DNA of 64,000 nucleotides from Massilia psychrophila (GTDB lineage: Bacteria; Pseudomonadota; Gammaproteobacteria; Burkholderiales; Burkholderiaceae_D), in assembly GCF_002760665.1 (NCBI RefSeq), contig NZ_PDOB01000012.1, forward strand, positions 1-64,000, written 5' to 3'. The notes below the pieces were generated by a model that did no database searches, had not been told where the DNA came from, and saw only the letters and a list, made by a program, of their open reading frames with translations. The position numbers and the translations under genes were made by a program. Positions 1 to 8,859 of the stretch are shown here, piece by piece (positions within the stretch are counted from its first letter, which is position 1; every line of letters starts with the position of its first letter).

Positions 1-1
1 G

Positions 2-112
2 TATTTCTGCGTCATTCGCTCCTGCCTCGACACCCTGCGCAAGCAAGGCCACAACATGCTTGCCGTGCTGCAGCAGGCCTTCGCCGGCACTCCTATTCAG
101 TCAGCTGCATAG
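2..112 (+). mobile_element. IS66-family transposase, C-terminal end (cut by window edge)
   Basis: Reading from base 2, the last 36 codons before the TAG at 110-112 give a peptide containing RSCLDTLRKQGHNML and ending AFAGTPIQSAA. This resembles the C-terminal tail of IS66-type DDE transposases, which commonly end in a (R)SYxxTxRKxGxxxxxAL pattern followed by a short GTP-containing tail. Only the tail is visible, so the family call rests on a short match and on the terminal repeat just after the stop. The rest of the element lies outside the window. The element marks the outer border of the polysaccharide locus. Confidence 0.55.
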
Positions 113-127
113 CGGCTGAATAGTTAC
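112..127. repeat. Candidate right terminal inverted repeat of the IS66-like element
   Basis: The bases directly after the transposase stop, read on the minus strand, start GTAACTATTCAGCCGC. IS66-family termini characteristically begin GTAA, and the distance from the stop codon fits a right end. The left end is not in the window, so the repeat cannot be confirmed. Confidence 0.4.
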
Positions 128-438
128 GGAAAACCAACGAAAAGCTCTCGTTGTACAACCGAACGCGCCGCTACGGCCAACGCCAGAAAATGTCCATTTT
201 TGGCAGCAGGCGCAAAAATCAAAAATTTGCGAAATATCAAATATGATAACTATTTATTACACAAAAACCTTCATCACTGGTAATATTGATATCCAACAAT
301 ATAATTAATGAAACTTATTAATCGTACTACATTTTACTGAAGGCGCCCGGGCAATGGCCTGAATGCAGGTTTCTTCGCAAATGAATTTAAAACGTAAAAT
401 AATTATTCTTAGAACCTAGCACTCATACGAGGCCATAT
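128..438. other. AT-rich intergenic stretch
   Basis: No credible coding sequence is seen here. Positions 215-420 are strongly AT-rich compared with the GC-rich genes around them, with several A/T runs. The 3' end supplies the ribosome-binding site of the small ORF at 439. It may be a promoter region or foreign DNA silenced by an H-NS-like protein, which is inference from composition only. Confidence 0.5.
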
Positions 439-648
439 ATGATTCAAATCGACAGGTTGCGCGCGATGGCAAGTGAAGCAATTCTCGAATACCAGGCTGC
501 CCTGACGGGTGGTAGCGAGCCGTCGTATCCCCATTGGGCCGACGATCTGCTGGTGGTATGCGCGCGTGCCGAAGCGTCTCTTATTACCAATCCCACCCAC
601 GCCACGCACAAGGTGCGGCAGGGCGAGTATTCCCTCTCGGCCGCCTGA
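439..648 (+). CDS. Small hypothetical protein (69 aa)
   Basis: ATG at 439 is preceded by GAGG six bases upstream (429-432), and the frame is open to TGA at 646-648. The product is a soluble, slightly acidic 69-residue protein without signal peptide or membrane segment. I do not recognise a family. Coding-like GC content begins at the ATG, in contrast to the AT-rich DNA before it, which supports a real gene. It converges on the CapD-type dehydratase gene ending at 685, with 36 bp between the two stops. A role in polysaccharide synthesis cannot be inferred from position alone. Confidence 0.5.
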   Translation: MIQIDRLRAMASEAILEYQAALTGGSEPSYPHWADDLLVVCARAEASLITNPTHATHKVRQGEYSLSAA

Positions 649-684
649 GCCTGGGAGCAAGCGGAACGCCTTCCTGGCGTTCCG

Positions 685-2679
685 TCAAACCGTCGGCGCC
701 AGCGCCGGCTCGTTTTCTTCGACGACGACTTCAAGCATCGCACCCTGCGTCATCTCGCACCTGTTTTCCAGATAGACCCAGTCGACGATTTCGCCGGCAG
801 GCAGGTAGCCGGACACCAGTTCTTGCAGAATCTGGCGGATCGTGTTGACGTCATTCGACTCGAGCGCCGCGTCAAGTGCGGCGAGCCGCAACCGCAGCTT
901 GCTCCACACCATCGCATCGTCGTGCGCTTTCATGATGCGTGGGTGCTCGGTCGGCGACGGGTTATCGCCGATCAGCAGTTCTTCGTACAGTTTCTCGCCC
1001 GGCCTTAGTCCGGTAATTTCGATCCCGATATCGCCATCGGCGTTGCCGTCCTCGCGCACGGTCATGCCGGACAGCTCCACCATGCGGCGTGCCAGGTCGA
1101 TGATGCGCACCGGCGCGCCCATGTCAAGCACGAACACGTCGCCGCCGACGGCCATCGCGCCGGCCTGGATCACCAATTGCGCCGCTTCCGGGATGGTCAT
1201 GAAAAAACGCGTGATGTCGGCATGGGTCAGCGTGATCGGTCCGCCGTCGCGGATCTGCTGGCGAAACAGTGGCACCACCGAGCCGCTCGAACCGAGCACG
1301 TTACCGAAGCGCACCATCGAAAACCGCGTCGCGCTGCGTTCCTGCGCCAGGCCCTGCAAGACCATCTCGGCCAAGCGCTTGCTGGCGCCCATGATGTTGG
1401 TCGGCCGCACGGCCTTGTCCGTAGAAATAAGCACAAAGTCGCGCACGCCGAACTCGGCCGACAGGCGCGCGGTCGTCCAGGTACCCATCACATTGTTGCG
1501 CACCCCTTCGGCCGGGTTATGTTCCACCAGCGGTACATGCTTGTAGGCAGCGGCGTGGTACACCGTCTGCGGCCGCCACACGCGCATGATTTCGCGCATG
1601 CGCGCTTCGTCGCGCACCGACGCCAGCAGCGGCAGCACTCGGATGTTCTTGGATGGAACGGTGCGCTGGAGTTCGTGGTGGATCGCATACAACGCATGCT
1701 CGCTCGAGTCCACCAGCAGCACCGTGTCAGGGCCAAGCCTGACGATCTGGCGGCACAATTCGCTGCCGATCGAGCCGCCCGCGCCGGTCACCAGCACCAC
1801 GCGGCCGACGATGTTTTTCTCCAGCAAATCGGTGCTCGGCGGCACCGGATCGCGACCCAGCAGGTCTTCGATGTCCAGTTCGCTGATATCCTGGATTTTG
1901 ATTTTCCCCTGCGCCAGGTCCGACAGGCAAGGCAAGGCGCGCACGTGCAACTGCAGGTGCATGCCCTCGATCGCCCGTACAATCTGGGCACGGCGTGTGC
2001 GGCTGATACTTGGCATCGCCATCAGCACATCGGTCACGCCTTGGCTGCGCACGAGGTCCTGCAGGCCGGAGGCCGGATAGATCGGCAGGCCGCTGAGTGT
2101 GCTGCCCTGCAAATGCGGAGCATCATCGACAAAGGCGCGCACCACCATTTCGCGGTTGTTGGCCAGCGCCGCAGCGACCTGACGGCCAGCCACGCCGGCG
2201 CCATAGATCACCACCTGCGGCAAGCCTTTGGCGTTAACCCGGTCAAGGTACAAGCCGCCCAGCGAATAGCGCGTCAGCAGGCGGCTGCAGCCGACGCTGA
2301 CGAACATCAGCAGCGGCACCGTCACGCCGATACTGCGTGGCACGCCATCAATCTGGATCACTGTAAATACAAAGAAATACGCCAACCCGAACGGCACGCA
2401 CGCCTTGACCAGCGCCATCAGCGCAGCGGTGCCCGAATAGCGAAAAATGGCGCGGTACAAGCCGTTCACGATAAACAGAGGGAATGCCAGGCCGATGGCG
2501 CTGGCCACCGCCCACCACTGCGCACCCGTGAGGAAGGTCCAACTATCGAGGCGGATGCCAAAGGACAGCCACACGCACAGGACGCACAGGCCGGCGTCAA
2601 CCGCCAGCGCCAGCACGCGTTTGACTGGTCGCGGCAGGGCCAGCAAAAGTTTGGAGAATCGGTTAATCATATTTCCCAA
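685..2679 (-). CDS. CapD/WbpM/PglF-type nucleotide-sugar 4,6-dehydratase, membrane-anchored
   Basis: This 664-residue protein has four predicted N-terminal membrane helices (about 20-140), then a CoA-binding-like Rossmann region with GAGVAG at 160-165. The catalytic short-chain dehydrogenase domain carries GAGGSIG at 299-305, a YHAAAYKHVP region near 374-383 and the modified active-site stretch STDKAVRPTN at 419-428. This architecture and length are typical of inner-membrane UDP-GlcNAc 4,6-dehydratases that start synthesis of QuiNAc, FucNAc or bacillosamine-type sugars. The product would feed the PglC-like transferase encoded at 7008-7568. It is the last gene of the minus-strand polysaccharide cluster, separated from the upstream gene by a terminator and an AT-rich gap, so it may have its own promoter. 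The exact sugar product is not determinable here. Confidence 0.9.
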   Translation of the reverse strand: MGNMINRFSKLLLALPRPVKRVLALAVDAGLCVLCVWLSFGIRLDSWTFLTGAQWWAVASAIGLAFPLFIVNGLYRAIFRYSGTAALMALVKACVPFGLAYFFVFTVIQIDGVPRSIGVTVPLLMFVSVGCSRLLTRYSLGGLYLDRVNAKGLPQVVIYGAGVAGRQVAAALANNREMVVRAFVDDAPHLQGSTLSGLPIYPASGLQDLVRSQGVTDVLMAMPSISRTRRAQIVRAIEGMHLQLHVRALPCLSDLAQGKIKIQDISELDIEDLLGRDPVPPSTDLLEKNIVGRVVLVTGAGGSIGSELCRQIVRLGPDTVLLVDSSEHALYAIHHELQRTVPSKNIRVLPLLASVRDEARMREIMRVWRPQTVYHAAAYKHVPLVEHNPAEGVRNNVMGTWTTARLSAEFGVRDFVLISTDKAVRPTNIMGASKRLAEMVLQGLAQERSATRFSMVRFGNVLGSSGSVVPLFRQQIRDGGPITLTHADITRFFMTIPEAAQLVIQAGAMAVGGDVFVLDMGAPVRIIDLARRMVELSGMTVREDGNADGDIGIEITGLRPGEKLYEELLIGDNPSPTEHPRIMKAHDDAMVWSKLRLRLAALDAALESNDVNTIRQILQELVSGYLPAGEIVDWVYLENRCEMTQGAMLEVVVEENEPALAPTV

Positions 2680-3112
2680 GGGTCGAGCCCCGTCGTTACA
2701 GCAAATTCAGACAGTGAGCGAGCGATTGGGGCAGCTCCAGCGAGCAGCCGCATTAATGCAGCACTATTTATAATAGGCGTTGAAAAGAAATTTGCAGCTG
2801 CGATTATAACACTGGATATTTAACGATCTCAAAAGTGAGGGTTTCCAACAACAATAAAACTTATATGAATATTATATTGGCATTATTAATAAAAATAAAA
2901 AGTTTCTTAATTAGATTAAATATTGTCTGGATTATATTGCAGGCAGCTGCTCGAGGCCTGGTATTTTTTCAAGGCGATAAATTCGGCCAGCAGGCGGCGC
3001 GTTGCCGCGCATGTGAAACAGCCGGAAATTTGTTGGTCGCCATTTGAGTCGCCGCTTTCGCAGCCATTGGAAAAACTGACTCTTCGCGCACGCGGATACG
3101 TATTGGGAGACC
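2680..3112. other. AT-rich intergenic region upstream of the dehydratase gene
   Basis: No supported coding sequence. Positions about 2835-2945 form an island of almost pure A/T with runs such as ATTATTAATAAAAATAAAA, very unlike the flanking genes. It probably holds the dehydratase promoter and would be a natural target for an H-NS/MvaT-type silencer (inference). Confidence 0.45.
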
Positions 3113-3150
3113 AAAAAAAGCGCCTCGCTGAAAAATCAGGAAGCGCTTTT
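3113..3150 (-). terminator. Intrinsic terminator after the YjbH-PAP2 gene
   Basis: On the minus strand AAAAGCGC and GCGCTTTT form a stem around an A/T-containing loop, followed by further T residues. It lies 24 bases beyond the stop of the YjbH-PAP2 gene. Confidence 0.7.
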
Positions 3151-3173
3151 GATCTTTCAGCCTGATTCCACTC

Positions 3174-6086
3174 CTAGTAGGAACCGCGCCAAGACATGCT
3201 GATTTCTTTCGGTCCCGGATTGATCGAAAAGAACGAGCTGCGGTTTTCGCGCTGCGATTGCCACAGCCAACTGCCGATCGCATAGCCGACCAGGCTGCCG
3301 GCAACCGTATCCGACACCCAATGCTGGCGCCCCGACACCCGCCCGGCAGCGCTCAACGCCGCGACACCGTACAACCACGGCGCGTCGTACTCCTGCGCGA
3401 ACGGCGTTACTGCGGCAAACGCCACAGCGCTATGACCGGACGGGAACGACGAATTCGAACGCCCGCCGTTGCCAACTTTCTCCCATGGCCCGCGTTCCTC
3501 GCCAGGCCGCGCGCGGCCAATGGCGTACTTGCCCAGCGCCGTCACACCGATGGCACCAGCGACCGACTCCAGTGAAATGAGGCCGATGTTTTGCATGCGA
3601 TCGTCGCCAAACGCCATCGCGGCGCCAGCGGCACCCACCAGCGCGACCGGCATGGCCTTGCCGACGTTACCGAAACCACGCGCCACGGCCGAATCCTGGT
3701 GCTTTTTGAAAAACCGGTCCGCGGGCTTGTCCAGCAGCGCGCTGCCCAACACCGCGCCGGCCGCCAGTCCCCCGCCCTTGACCCATTCCGGCAAAGTCGG
3801 ACTCGACGACGCTGCCTGCGCCAACCTCAGGCGGAACGCCGGCCACGGGTTACCAATTGGCCTGGCCTGCGGATAGGTAACCGCCAGGTTTTGTTCGTCC
3901 GGCCGCTCGCCGAGGTTGCCGAGCCCATCGCCCAAGGTCAGGTCGCGGCGCGGCTTCTCGATCATGTCGTACAGGTCGCCCGGCGACGCCACCATCTGGC
4001 CAACGTCGCGGGTCCATGGTGAAATTGCCATGTTGGCAATGGCCTGGGTATCGGCCAGCAGCATGGTGTTGAGCGACAACGACACGAACACACCTTTGTC
4101 GTTGTATGGGTTACTCGGCGTGCCGGGGCTGGTAGTGTCCTTGCCGTTAGTCTTGGTGTACCAGGCGCCGATCTCTATGCCGGAGAAGAAGCGGCGCTTG
4201 AACTCAAGCCGCACGCCGGTATCTTTCGCAAGGAAGCGGCCAGCGCGCGCCGTCACGGTGATATCTGCCGGCAAACGGTAATGCAGCGCGCCCAGCGCGG
4301 TGACGGTGCGGTAATCGCGCGCGTCGAACAGTCCCTTGAAGCCGCGCTGCTGCAGCGCATCGACCGACAGGTCGGCGGCCCAGCGGCTGTCCTTCGGCAC
4401 ATACAACAACTGGCCGCCGGCGCCGCGATACATTTCCTCGTACAAGCCACCCGACAGTCGGCCGTACCAGTTTTCAGCAGGCATGGCGTACTTGTTGATC
4501 ATCAGCTTGTTCAGCTTGAATCGCGAGCCACGCTTGTATTCCGCGATATCGGTACGTACGTGCGGCAACAGGCTGTTCGACTTCTGGGTCACGCCAGACA
4601 CAGTTTCGATAATGTTGGCACTGACCATGCCGTTCAGGTACAGCCCGGTGCCAAGACGACGGTCGTAATTGGCGGCGGCATCGATTTCGTAGCGCAAGGC
4701 GCCGCTCGGATCGTTGAAGAACAGGCCAAGCTTTGGGGCAAGGCGGAAACGGTTCGCTTCGCGGTCTTCCGAGCGCACTTGCACCATGTTGCCGTCGTGG
4801 CCGACGTCGACACCGATCCGGACGTCTTCGTTGAGGCCTGCGAGCATGGCCGGCTGGTCGATATCGATCCGGTCCGCCGGCGCGGCGGCGCGCACGATCA
4901 CCGTTTGGAGGAATGCCTCGCGCGTGACCAGCCCGCCGAGGTAATTGCTTAGCACGTACAAGTTCAAGAACTCATACGTCGCTACGGGCTGTTCATTTTT
5001 TGTGTAGGTGATTTCAAACCCGCGCGTCCCGGCCGGCGCAAAGGCCAGTGCGGTCCGGCTTGCCCGGCCGATCGCGCGGCCCAGGTTCGAAATGCGGTTG
5101 TTCGTCAGGGTCAACTTGAGGATATCGCCGTCCAGCTCCACCCTAATGTTCTTAAAATCCTGCTTTGCCAGCGCTTGGACTAAGTTGGCGCCAGGACGGC
5201 CGTCATGCTGCCAGTCCGCCAGCGAGGCGCGCGCTGGCGCATCTTTTTGCTGGAACGCGGCAGGCTCCTTCAGTTTTGGTATGAATTCGCGTTCGCTCAA
5301 CGGTATCGTCACATACGCATTCGCGCTGAAATGGTCCCGGTGACGAGCGATCTGTGCGCCAAGCCACCCCCAGCGATATTCCATTGCGCCAACCAACCCT
5401 TTGCGGCGTTGACCAGCATAAGTCTCCGCTGCGCGATAATCATGTGGGTAGTCGTTGGCGTCATACTCCAGCACTGCCGCCCAGTTGGGCGCACTGATCG
5501 GCGACCAGCGCACTCCGGCAAAAGCGCCATCCGGGCGCTTTCGGCCAATGCCCGCGCTGACCTCGAGATTATTGGCCGAGCCTAATGTCTTAGTAGCGAC
5601 CAGGTATTCGCCCTTGAATCTGCCCGTCCCTTGAAGATCGGCAGCGCCAAACGCGACGCTGGGCAACCATGCACTCTCTTCCAGAAGACGCAGTTTCGCG
5701 CTGAACACTTTGTCCTTGTAACGGCCATATTCAATACCGTATTGGCCAGCTTCATTGGTGAAGCCGGGAATGCCATTGATCGATGCATAACGTGCTGTCA
5801 CTTGCATGAATGGCAGTATTGTTGAACTTACCCAAAATGATCCATAAGGGGCATCGTAGCTGAATCCCAAACTAACCGTTCCATCCTTTTCGACCCAAGC
5901 GCTCGGCATATTAACATAGCCAGATTGCCCACTCATGTTCGGCGTTGCAGCGAAAACCTGGCTGGCGCTCAGTACGACACACCCACACCACGTGTATTTA
6001 ATTTTATTTCGAAATAATGATAACAAAGCGAGTATCCAAGAAAATCGCCCTAATCGCAGCGAATCACCGCGCACAACACAGGGCAT
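3174..6086 (-). CDS. YjbH-like outer-membrane protein fused to a PAP2 phosphatase domain
   Basis: This is a 970-residue protein. An N-terminal export signal appears to end near ASQVFAA (about residues 36-47). A long region of alternating aromatic and polar strands follows (GYVNMPSAWVEKDG onward), typical of YjbH-family exopolysaccharide-associated beta-barrel proteins. The C-terminal ~170 residues are a type 2 phosphatidic-acid phosphatase domain with all three signatures: K853-X6-R860-P861, PSGH ending at H885, and R916-X5-H922-X3-D926. The third motif has GR in place of the common SR. The protein would act at or beyond the periplasmic face, for example on a polyprenyl-phosphate carrier or another phospho-substrate linked to polymer export. 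It lies downstream of the initiating transferase gene in the same direction. The start is uncertain: the first ~25 residues may be untranslated, with initiation just before the signal peptide. Confidence 0.85.
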   Translation of the reverse strand: MPCVVRGDSLRLGRFSWILALLSLFRNKIKYTWCGCVVLSASQVFAATPNMSGQSGYVNMPSAWVEKDGTVSLGFSYDAPYGSFWVSSTILPFMQVTARYASINGIPGFTNEAGQYGIEYGRYKDKVFSAKLRLLEESAWLPSVAFGAADLQGTGRFKGEYLVATKTLGSANNLEVSAGIGRKRPDGAFAGVRWSPISAPNWAAVLEYDANDYPHDYRAAETYAGQRRKGLVGAMEYRWGWLGAQIARHRDHFSANAYVTIPLSEREFIPKLKEPAAFQQKDAPARASLADWQHDGRPGANLVQALAKQDFKNIRVELDGDILKLTLTNNRISNLGRAIGRASRTALAFAPAGTRGFEITYTKNEQPVATYEFLNLYVLSNYLGGLVTREAFLQTVIVRAAAPADRIDIDQPAMLAGLNEDVRIGVDVGHDGNMVQVRSEDREANRFRLAPKLGLFFNDPSGALRYEIDAAANYDRRLGTGLYLNGMVSANIIETVSGVTQKSNSLLPHVRTDIAEYKRGSRFKLNKLMINKYAMPAENWYGRLSGGLYEEMYRGAGGQLLYVPKDSRWAADLSVDALQQRGFKGLFDARDYRTVTALGALHYRLPADITVTARAGRFLAKDTGVRLEFKRRFFSGIEIGAWYTKTNGKDTTSPGTPSNPYNDKGVFVSLSLNTMLLADTQAIANMAISPWTRDVGQMVASPGDLYDMIEKPRRDLTLGDGLGNLGERPDEQNLAVTYPQARPIGNPWPAFRLRLAQAASSSPTLPEWVKGGGLAAGAVLGSALLDKPADRFFKKHQDSAVARGFGNVGKAMPVALVGAAGAAMAFGDDRMQNIGLISLESVAGAIGVTALGKYAIGRARPGEERGPWEKVGNGGRSNSSFPSGHSAVAFAAVTPFAQEYDAPWLYGVAALSAAGRVSGRQHWVSDTVAGSLVGYAIGSWLWQSQRENRSSFFSINPGPKEISMSWRGSY

Positions 6087-6228
6087 AGGAGTATGGCAGT
6101 AAAAACAACGTTGCTTGGCACGCCTCGAAGTTGAGGCCGATCAGCGCAGAACCATGTAAGCGATCAGTTTAACAAAATTAAAATCAGCTACTGAAGAAAT
6201 GTGCAAGCGAGTTGCAGCACTAACAGTG

Positions 6229-6393
6229 CTGTTGAAAAATCATTCAGTGGTGGGAATTTTTTCCAATCAGAGTCAAAAATTGCCTCGAATTTAAGAAAAA
6301 TGTACGATTCTGCTGAAATTATTGGCACTTTGAGTTCGTTTTTGCAGCAGTTTTCGCCGTTTGGTGGGGCAAAGTTTCTTTTTTCAACAGCCT
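6229..6393. repeat. MITE-like or IS-remnant element with 12-bp terminal inverted repeats
   Basis: GCTGTTGAAAAA at 6229-6240 (allowing a one-base register shift) is matched inverted by TTTTTCAACAGC near 6382-6393. They bound about 165 bp of AT-rich DNA without an ORF. The repeat resembles the GGCTGTTGAAAAA-type ends of some IS5/IS1182-group elements, a family similarity recalled rather than searched. The element sits between the YjbH-PAP2 gene and the sugar transferase gene. Confidence 0.5.
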
Positions 6394-7007
6394 GCTAACT
6401 CGCTTCGCCGTAATATAATTTTCAATATTTTAATTTATTAAGAGAAATCTGCAACAAAACTTGTGAAGAACTTTAGTTTAAAGCGATTTTCGACATAGTT
6501 AGCTATTACGGACGAAAGTTGCTAACAAGGCGACCCAGACGGCTTCGCAGTTCGAGGCTGGACCTACCTCGTTTAACTTCTAGTGCCATAGAGTCCCGAG
6601 GCGAATAAAAAAACACGCCCGATAACGTGGCGTTGCTGTCGAGAGACATATACCGCTCATGAAATTTCCACGTCGCGAAAAATGCTTTCTTAAGTCTTAA
6701 TCGTGTGCAAAAGCACTTCGTCGCAGCGACGTCTATCATCGTTTGCTCGTCGATCATTTGTACCTCGCATTAGCTTTGCATTTGGACAGCATTGCATGAG
6801 CATCTGGGTATGTACACGTATAGGGTCGCGCTCGACGTCAGTCTGAAATTGGTGCCGGCCCATCCCAAATCCGGTCCCGATTATGCAGTAGCGCGCCAAA
6901 TCGACCAGCAAATAATATCGACCGTGTGGTGTAGCTTGGAGATCTCGACGGTGTTTCTTGCAACGCCAAGCAAGACCACGTTAGACGCAATGCTGCCACC
7001 TACGTAC
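6394..7007. other. Unassigned 614-bp stretch between YjbH-PAP2 and the sugar transferase
   Basis: I see no gene I can support. The only frames of any length are an 83-codon minus-strand frame (6506-6757) and a 96-codon plus-strand frame (6792-7082) that overlaps the 3' end of the transferase gene. Neither has a clear ribosome-binding site or recognisable family. Composition is intermediate between the AT-rich element to the left and normal coding DNA, which suggests eroded coding sequence. Confidence 0.4.
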
Positions 7008-7568
7008 TCAATGCACAATGCCATCGCGAAGCAAGACCTTCAGGAACGTCAAAACAACTACCTTAATATCAAAGGCGAGTGATTGACGATGCATGTACTC
7101 GACGTCAAGCCTTACCTTCTCGAGGAGTGATAATTCGTCGCGGCCGTTGACTTGCGCCCAACCTGTTAACCCCGGACGCACGCGGTGCACCCCTTGTTCG
7201 GTGCGCATTGCGATCAAATTATGCTGATTAAACAATGCCGGCCGCGGACCAACGATACTCATATCGCCGCGGATGACGCACCAAAGCTGAGGCAACTCAT
7301 CCAGGCTCGATTTTCGTAGAAATCCCCCGATCGGCGTCAAAAAACTTACTGGATTTTCGAGCAAATGGGTTGCCACTACCGGGGTATCGATGCGCATTGT
7401 TCTTAATTTCGGCATCGAAAAAATACGGTTATCGCGGCCGACGCGGTCTGACCAATACAACACCGGTCCTTGGGAAGTGCGCTTGATTAACACCGCGAGC
7501 ACAAGCAATGGAATCGAAAATATCGCTGACGCTAATAACGCCAAACATAAATCTAGAAAGCGCTTCAT
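7008..7568 (-). CDS. PglC/WcaJ-type phosphoglycosyl transferase (initiating sugar transferase)
   Basis: The enzyme would transfer a sugar-1-phosphate from a UDP-sugar to undecaprenyl phosphate, the first membrane step of repeat-unit assembly. The 186-residue product starting MKRFLDLCLALLAS is the minimal monotopic form: one hydrophobic re-entrant N-terminal helix and then the bacterial sugar transferase core with KLRTM, SLDELPQLW and GDMSIVGPRPAL. It ends with GLTGWAQVNGRD and a C-terminal helix. A start eight codons upstream (7592) is possible, but MKRFLDL matches the normal family beginning. The small size fits PglC-like enzymes that use the UDP-diNAcBac, QuiNAc or FucNAc products of PglF/WbpM-like dehydratases, and such a dehydratase is encoded at 685-2679. 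Confidence 0.9.
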   Translation of the reverse strand: MKRFLDLCLALLASAIFSIPLLVLAVLIKRTSQGPVLYWSDRVGRDNRIFSMPKLRTMRIDTPVVATHLLENPVSFLTPIGGFLRKSSLDELPQLWCVIRGDMSIVGPRPALFNQHNLIAMRTEQGVHRVRPGLTGWAQVNGRDELSLLEKVRLDVEYMHRQSLAFDIKVVVLTFLKVLLRDGIVH

Positions 7569-7729
7569 TATTAGTTCCAATAAAGTTACCAATTAGATGT
7601 GAAAATAGCAGCGTCATGGACTTAGACTTTGAACAACTATTTTACCCCAATTTACTTACTGTCAAAGGCGAGACATGACGCAACGCAAGGACCCAAACTC
7701 CGACAGCAATGTTGCGAACACACAAATGG

Positions 7730-8779
7730 TTATCCAGCCGGAAATGCCGATTTTTTCTTGGCCAAGTCCTGCAGCGCCAACAACTCGGCAACCCAATTCT
7801 CGCAGGCATAATATTTTCGAACAGATTCATCAACCTGCACGAATGGGCAATTTAGGAAGCCGCTCGTGATTTCAGGGTCGCCGCGCTCGATAATCTGTAC
7901 GCGCGAAGGATGATATAAATCGCTGTCGAGGATATGTTTGTTGGTGGTGAGGAGCTTCTTCCCTGAAAGCAGTGTTTCGATCGTCCTCATCGTGAACCCG
8001 CGTTGCTGCGGATGCTCGATGTCCAGTACTGCTCTTGACTGTGCAACGATCTCAGCTACGGCATCGGCGCTCATTGGCTTGGTCGATAATGTACCCTTTG
8101 GTGCAAACCACAGGGTCCGGTCCGAACAGCGGCGAAGTAACAACACGAGGGGACTTTGGAAAAACGCATAAACGAAACTGCGTGCGACAGTGCCATACCG
8201 CTTCCGCAGCCGATCAATCACCCGGTGGCGATCCGAATGTATGGTGCCGATGAAGCACCAATCGAAGTTCGTGACATCTTCCTTGGGCTTGCCACGCGCA
8301 ACGTCTCTGCTAAATAGCGGACGATAGGTCCAGTCGAATTTTGCGGCATCGATGGGATCAAAACTGGCCACCGAATCGAAAGCAGGTAAAATCTTTGATA
8401 GTCCTCGGATGTTTTCGAAACCGTCCCATAAGTATAAACCGATGCTGGCCGACGGAAATGCTCTGCTAATTTCACGCGTCATGCGCAGCGAAAGTCCCTC
8501 CCCCTTGATCACCAGAATATGCGTAATGGGCGCGCCACGCAGCAGTTCGAGGCGTTTTTTAAAGGTCTGCTCCGACCAGCGCACTGTCGCCGCAGGAAGT
8601 GCTCGCAACGCAAGCTTATACAAGGTGGCGCTACTTGCGCGCTCGTCCCACCACGTCACGGCGTAACCCATTTCCCTTAGCGTCGCCGAGATCGAGACAT
8701 GGTAAGAAAATGTTAACGGCGAAACCAACAACACGTGGCCGCGTGGCTTAGTGCCGTCTGGTAAAATTTCAGGATACAT
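7730..8779 (-). CDS. CgeB-like glycosyltransferase family protein
   Basis: This 349-residue soluble protein has a two-domain GT-B appearance. An N-terminal half contains GHVLLVSPLTFSYH and HILVIKGEGLS. A middle segment ends KFDWTYRPLFSRD. The C-terminal half has VLDIEHPQQRGFTMRTIETL, a donor-binding-like stretch, and SGKKLLTTNK. This resembles proteins annotated as CgeB-type or lipopolysaccharide-biosynthesis glycosyltransferases. Donor and acceptor cannot be read from the sequence. It lies between the serine-acetyltransferase-like gene and the initiating transferase gene on the same strand, with a 137-161 bp gap downstream. ATG at 8779 is the only good start seen. Confidence 0.65.
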   Translation of the reverse strand: MYPEILPDGTKPRGHVLLVSPLTFSYHVSISATLREMGYAVTWWDERASSATLYKLALRALPAATVRWSEQTFKKRLELLRGAPITHILVIKGEGLSLRMTREISRAFPSASIGLYLWDGFENIRGLSKILPAFDSVASFDPIDAAKFDWTYRPLFSRDVARGKPKEDVTNFDWCFIGTIHSDRHRVIDRLRKRYGTVARSFVYAFFQSPLVLLLRRCSDRTLWFAPKGTLSTKPMSADAVAEIVAQSRAVLDIEHPQQRGFTMRTIETLLSGKKLLTTNKHILDSDLYHPSRVQIIERGDPEITSGFLNCPFVQVDESVRKYYACENWVAELLALQDLAKKKSAFPAG

Positions 8780-8859
8780 TATTAAGAGATTTTCAATTGA
8801 CTTGTCTTTGGTTCTCGCCGACCCGTGCTTACGCAGTCAGCAAGGCGGACGGAGTTGGA

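Noticed and set aside
1177-2823. 548-codon plus-strand frame
   Set aside because: It is antisense to the clearly coding dehydratase gene; its His/Arg/Gln-rich product is typical of a mirror frame in GC-rich DNA.
6506-6757. 83-codon minus-strand frame
   Set aside because: No ribosome-binding site, no family likeness, in a stretch of eroded appearance.
6792-7082. 96-codon plus-strand frame
   Set aside because: Overlaps the 3' end of the sugar transferase gene and has no supporting signals.
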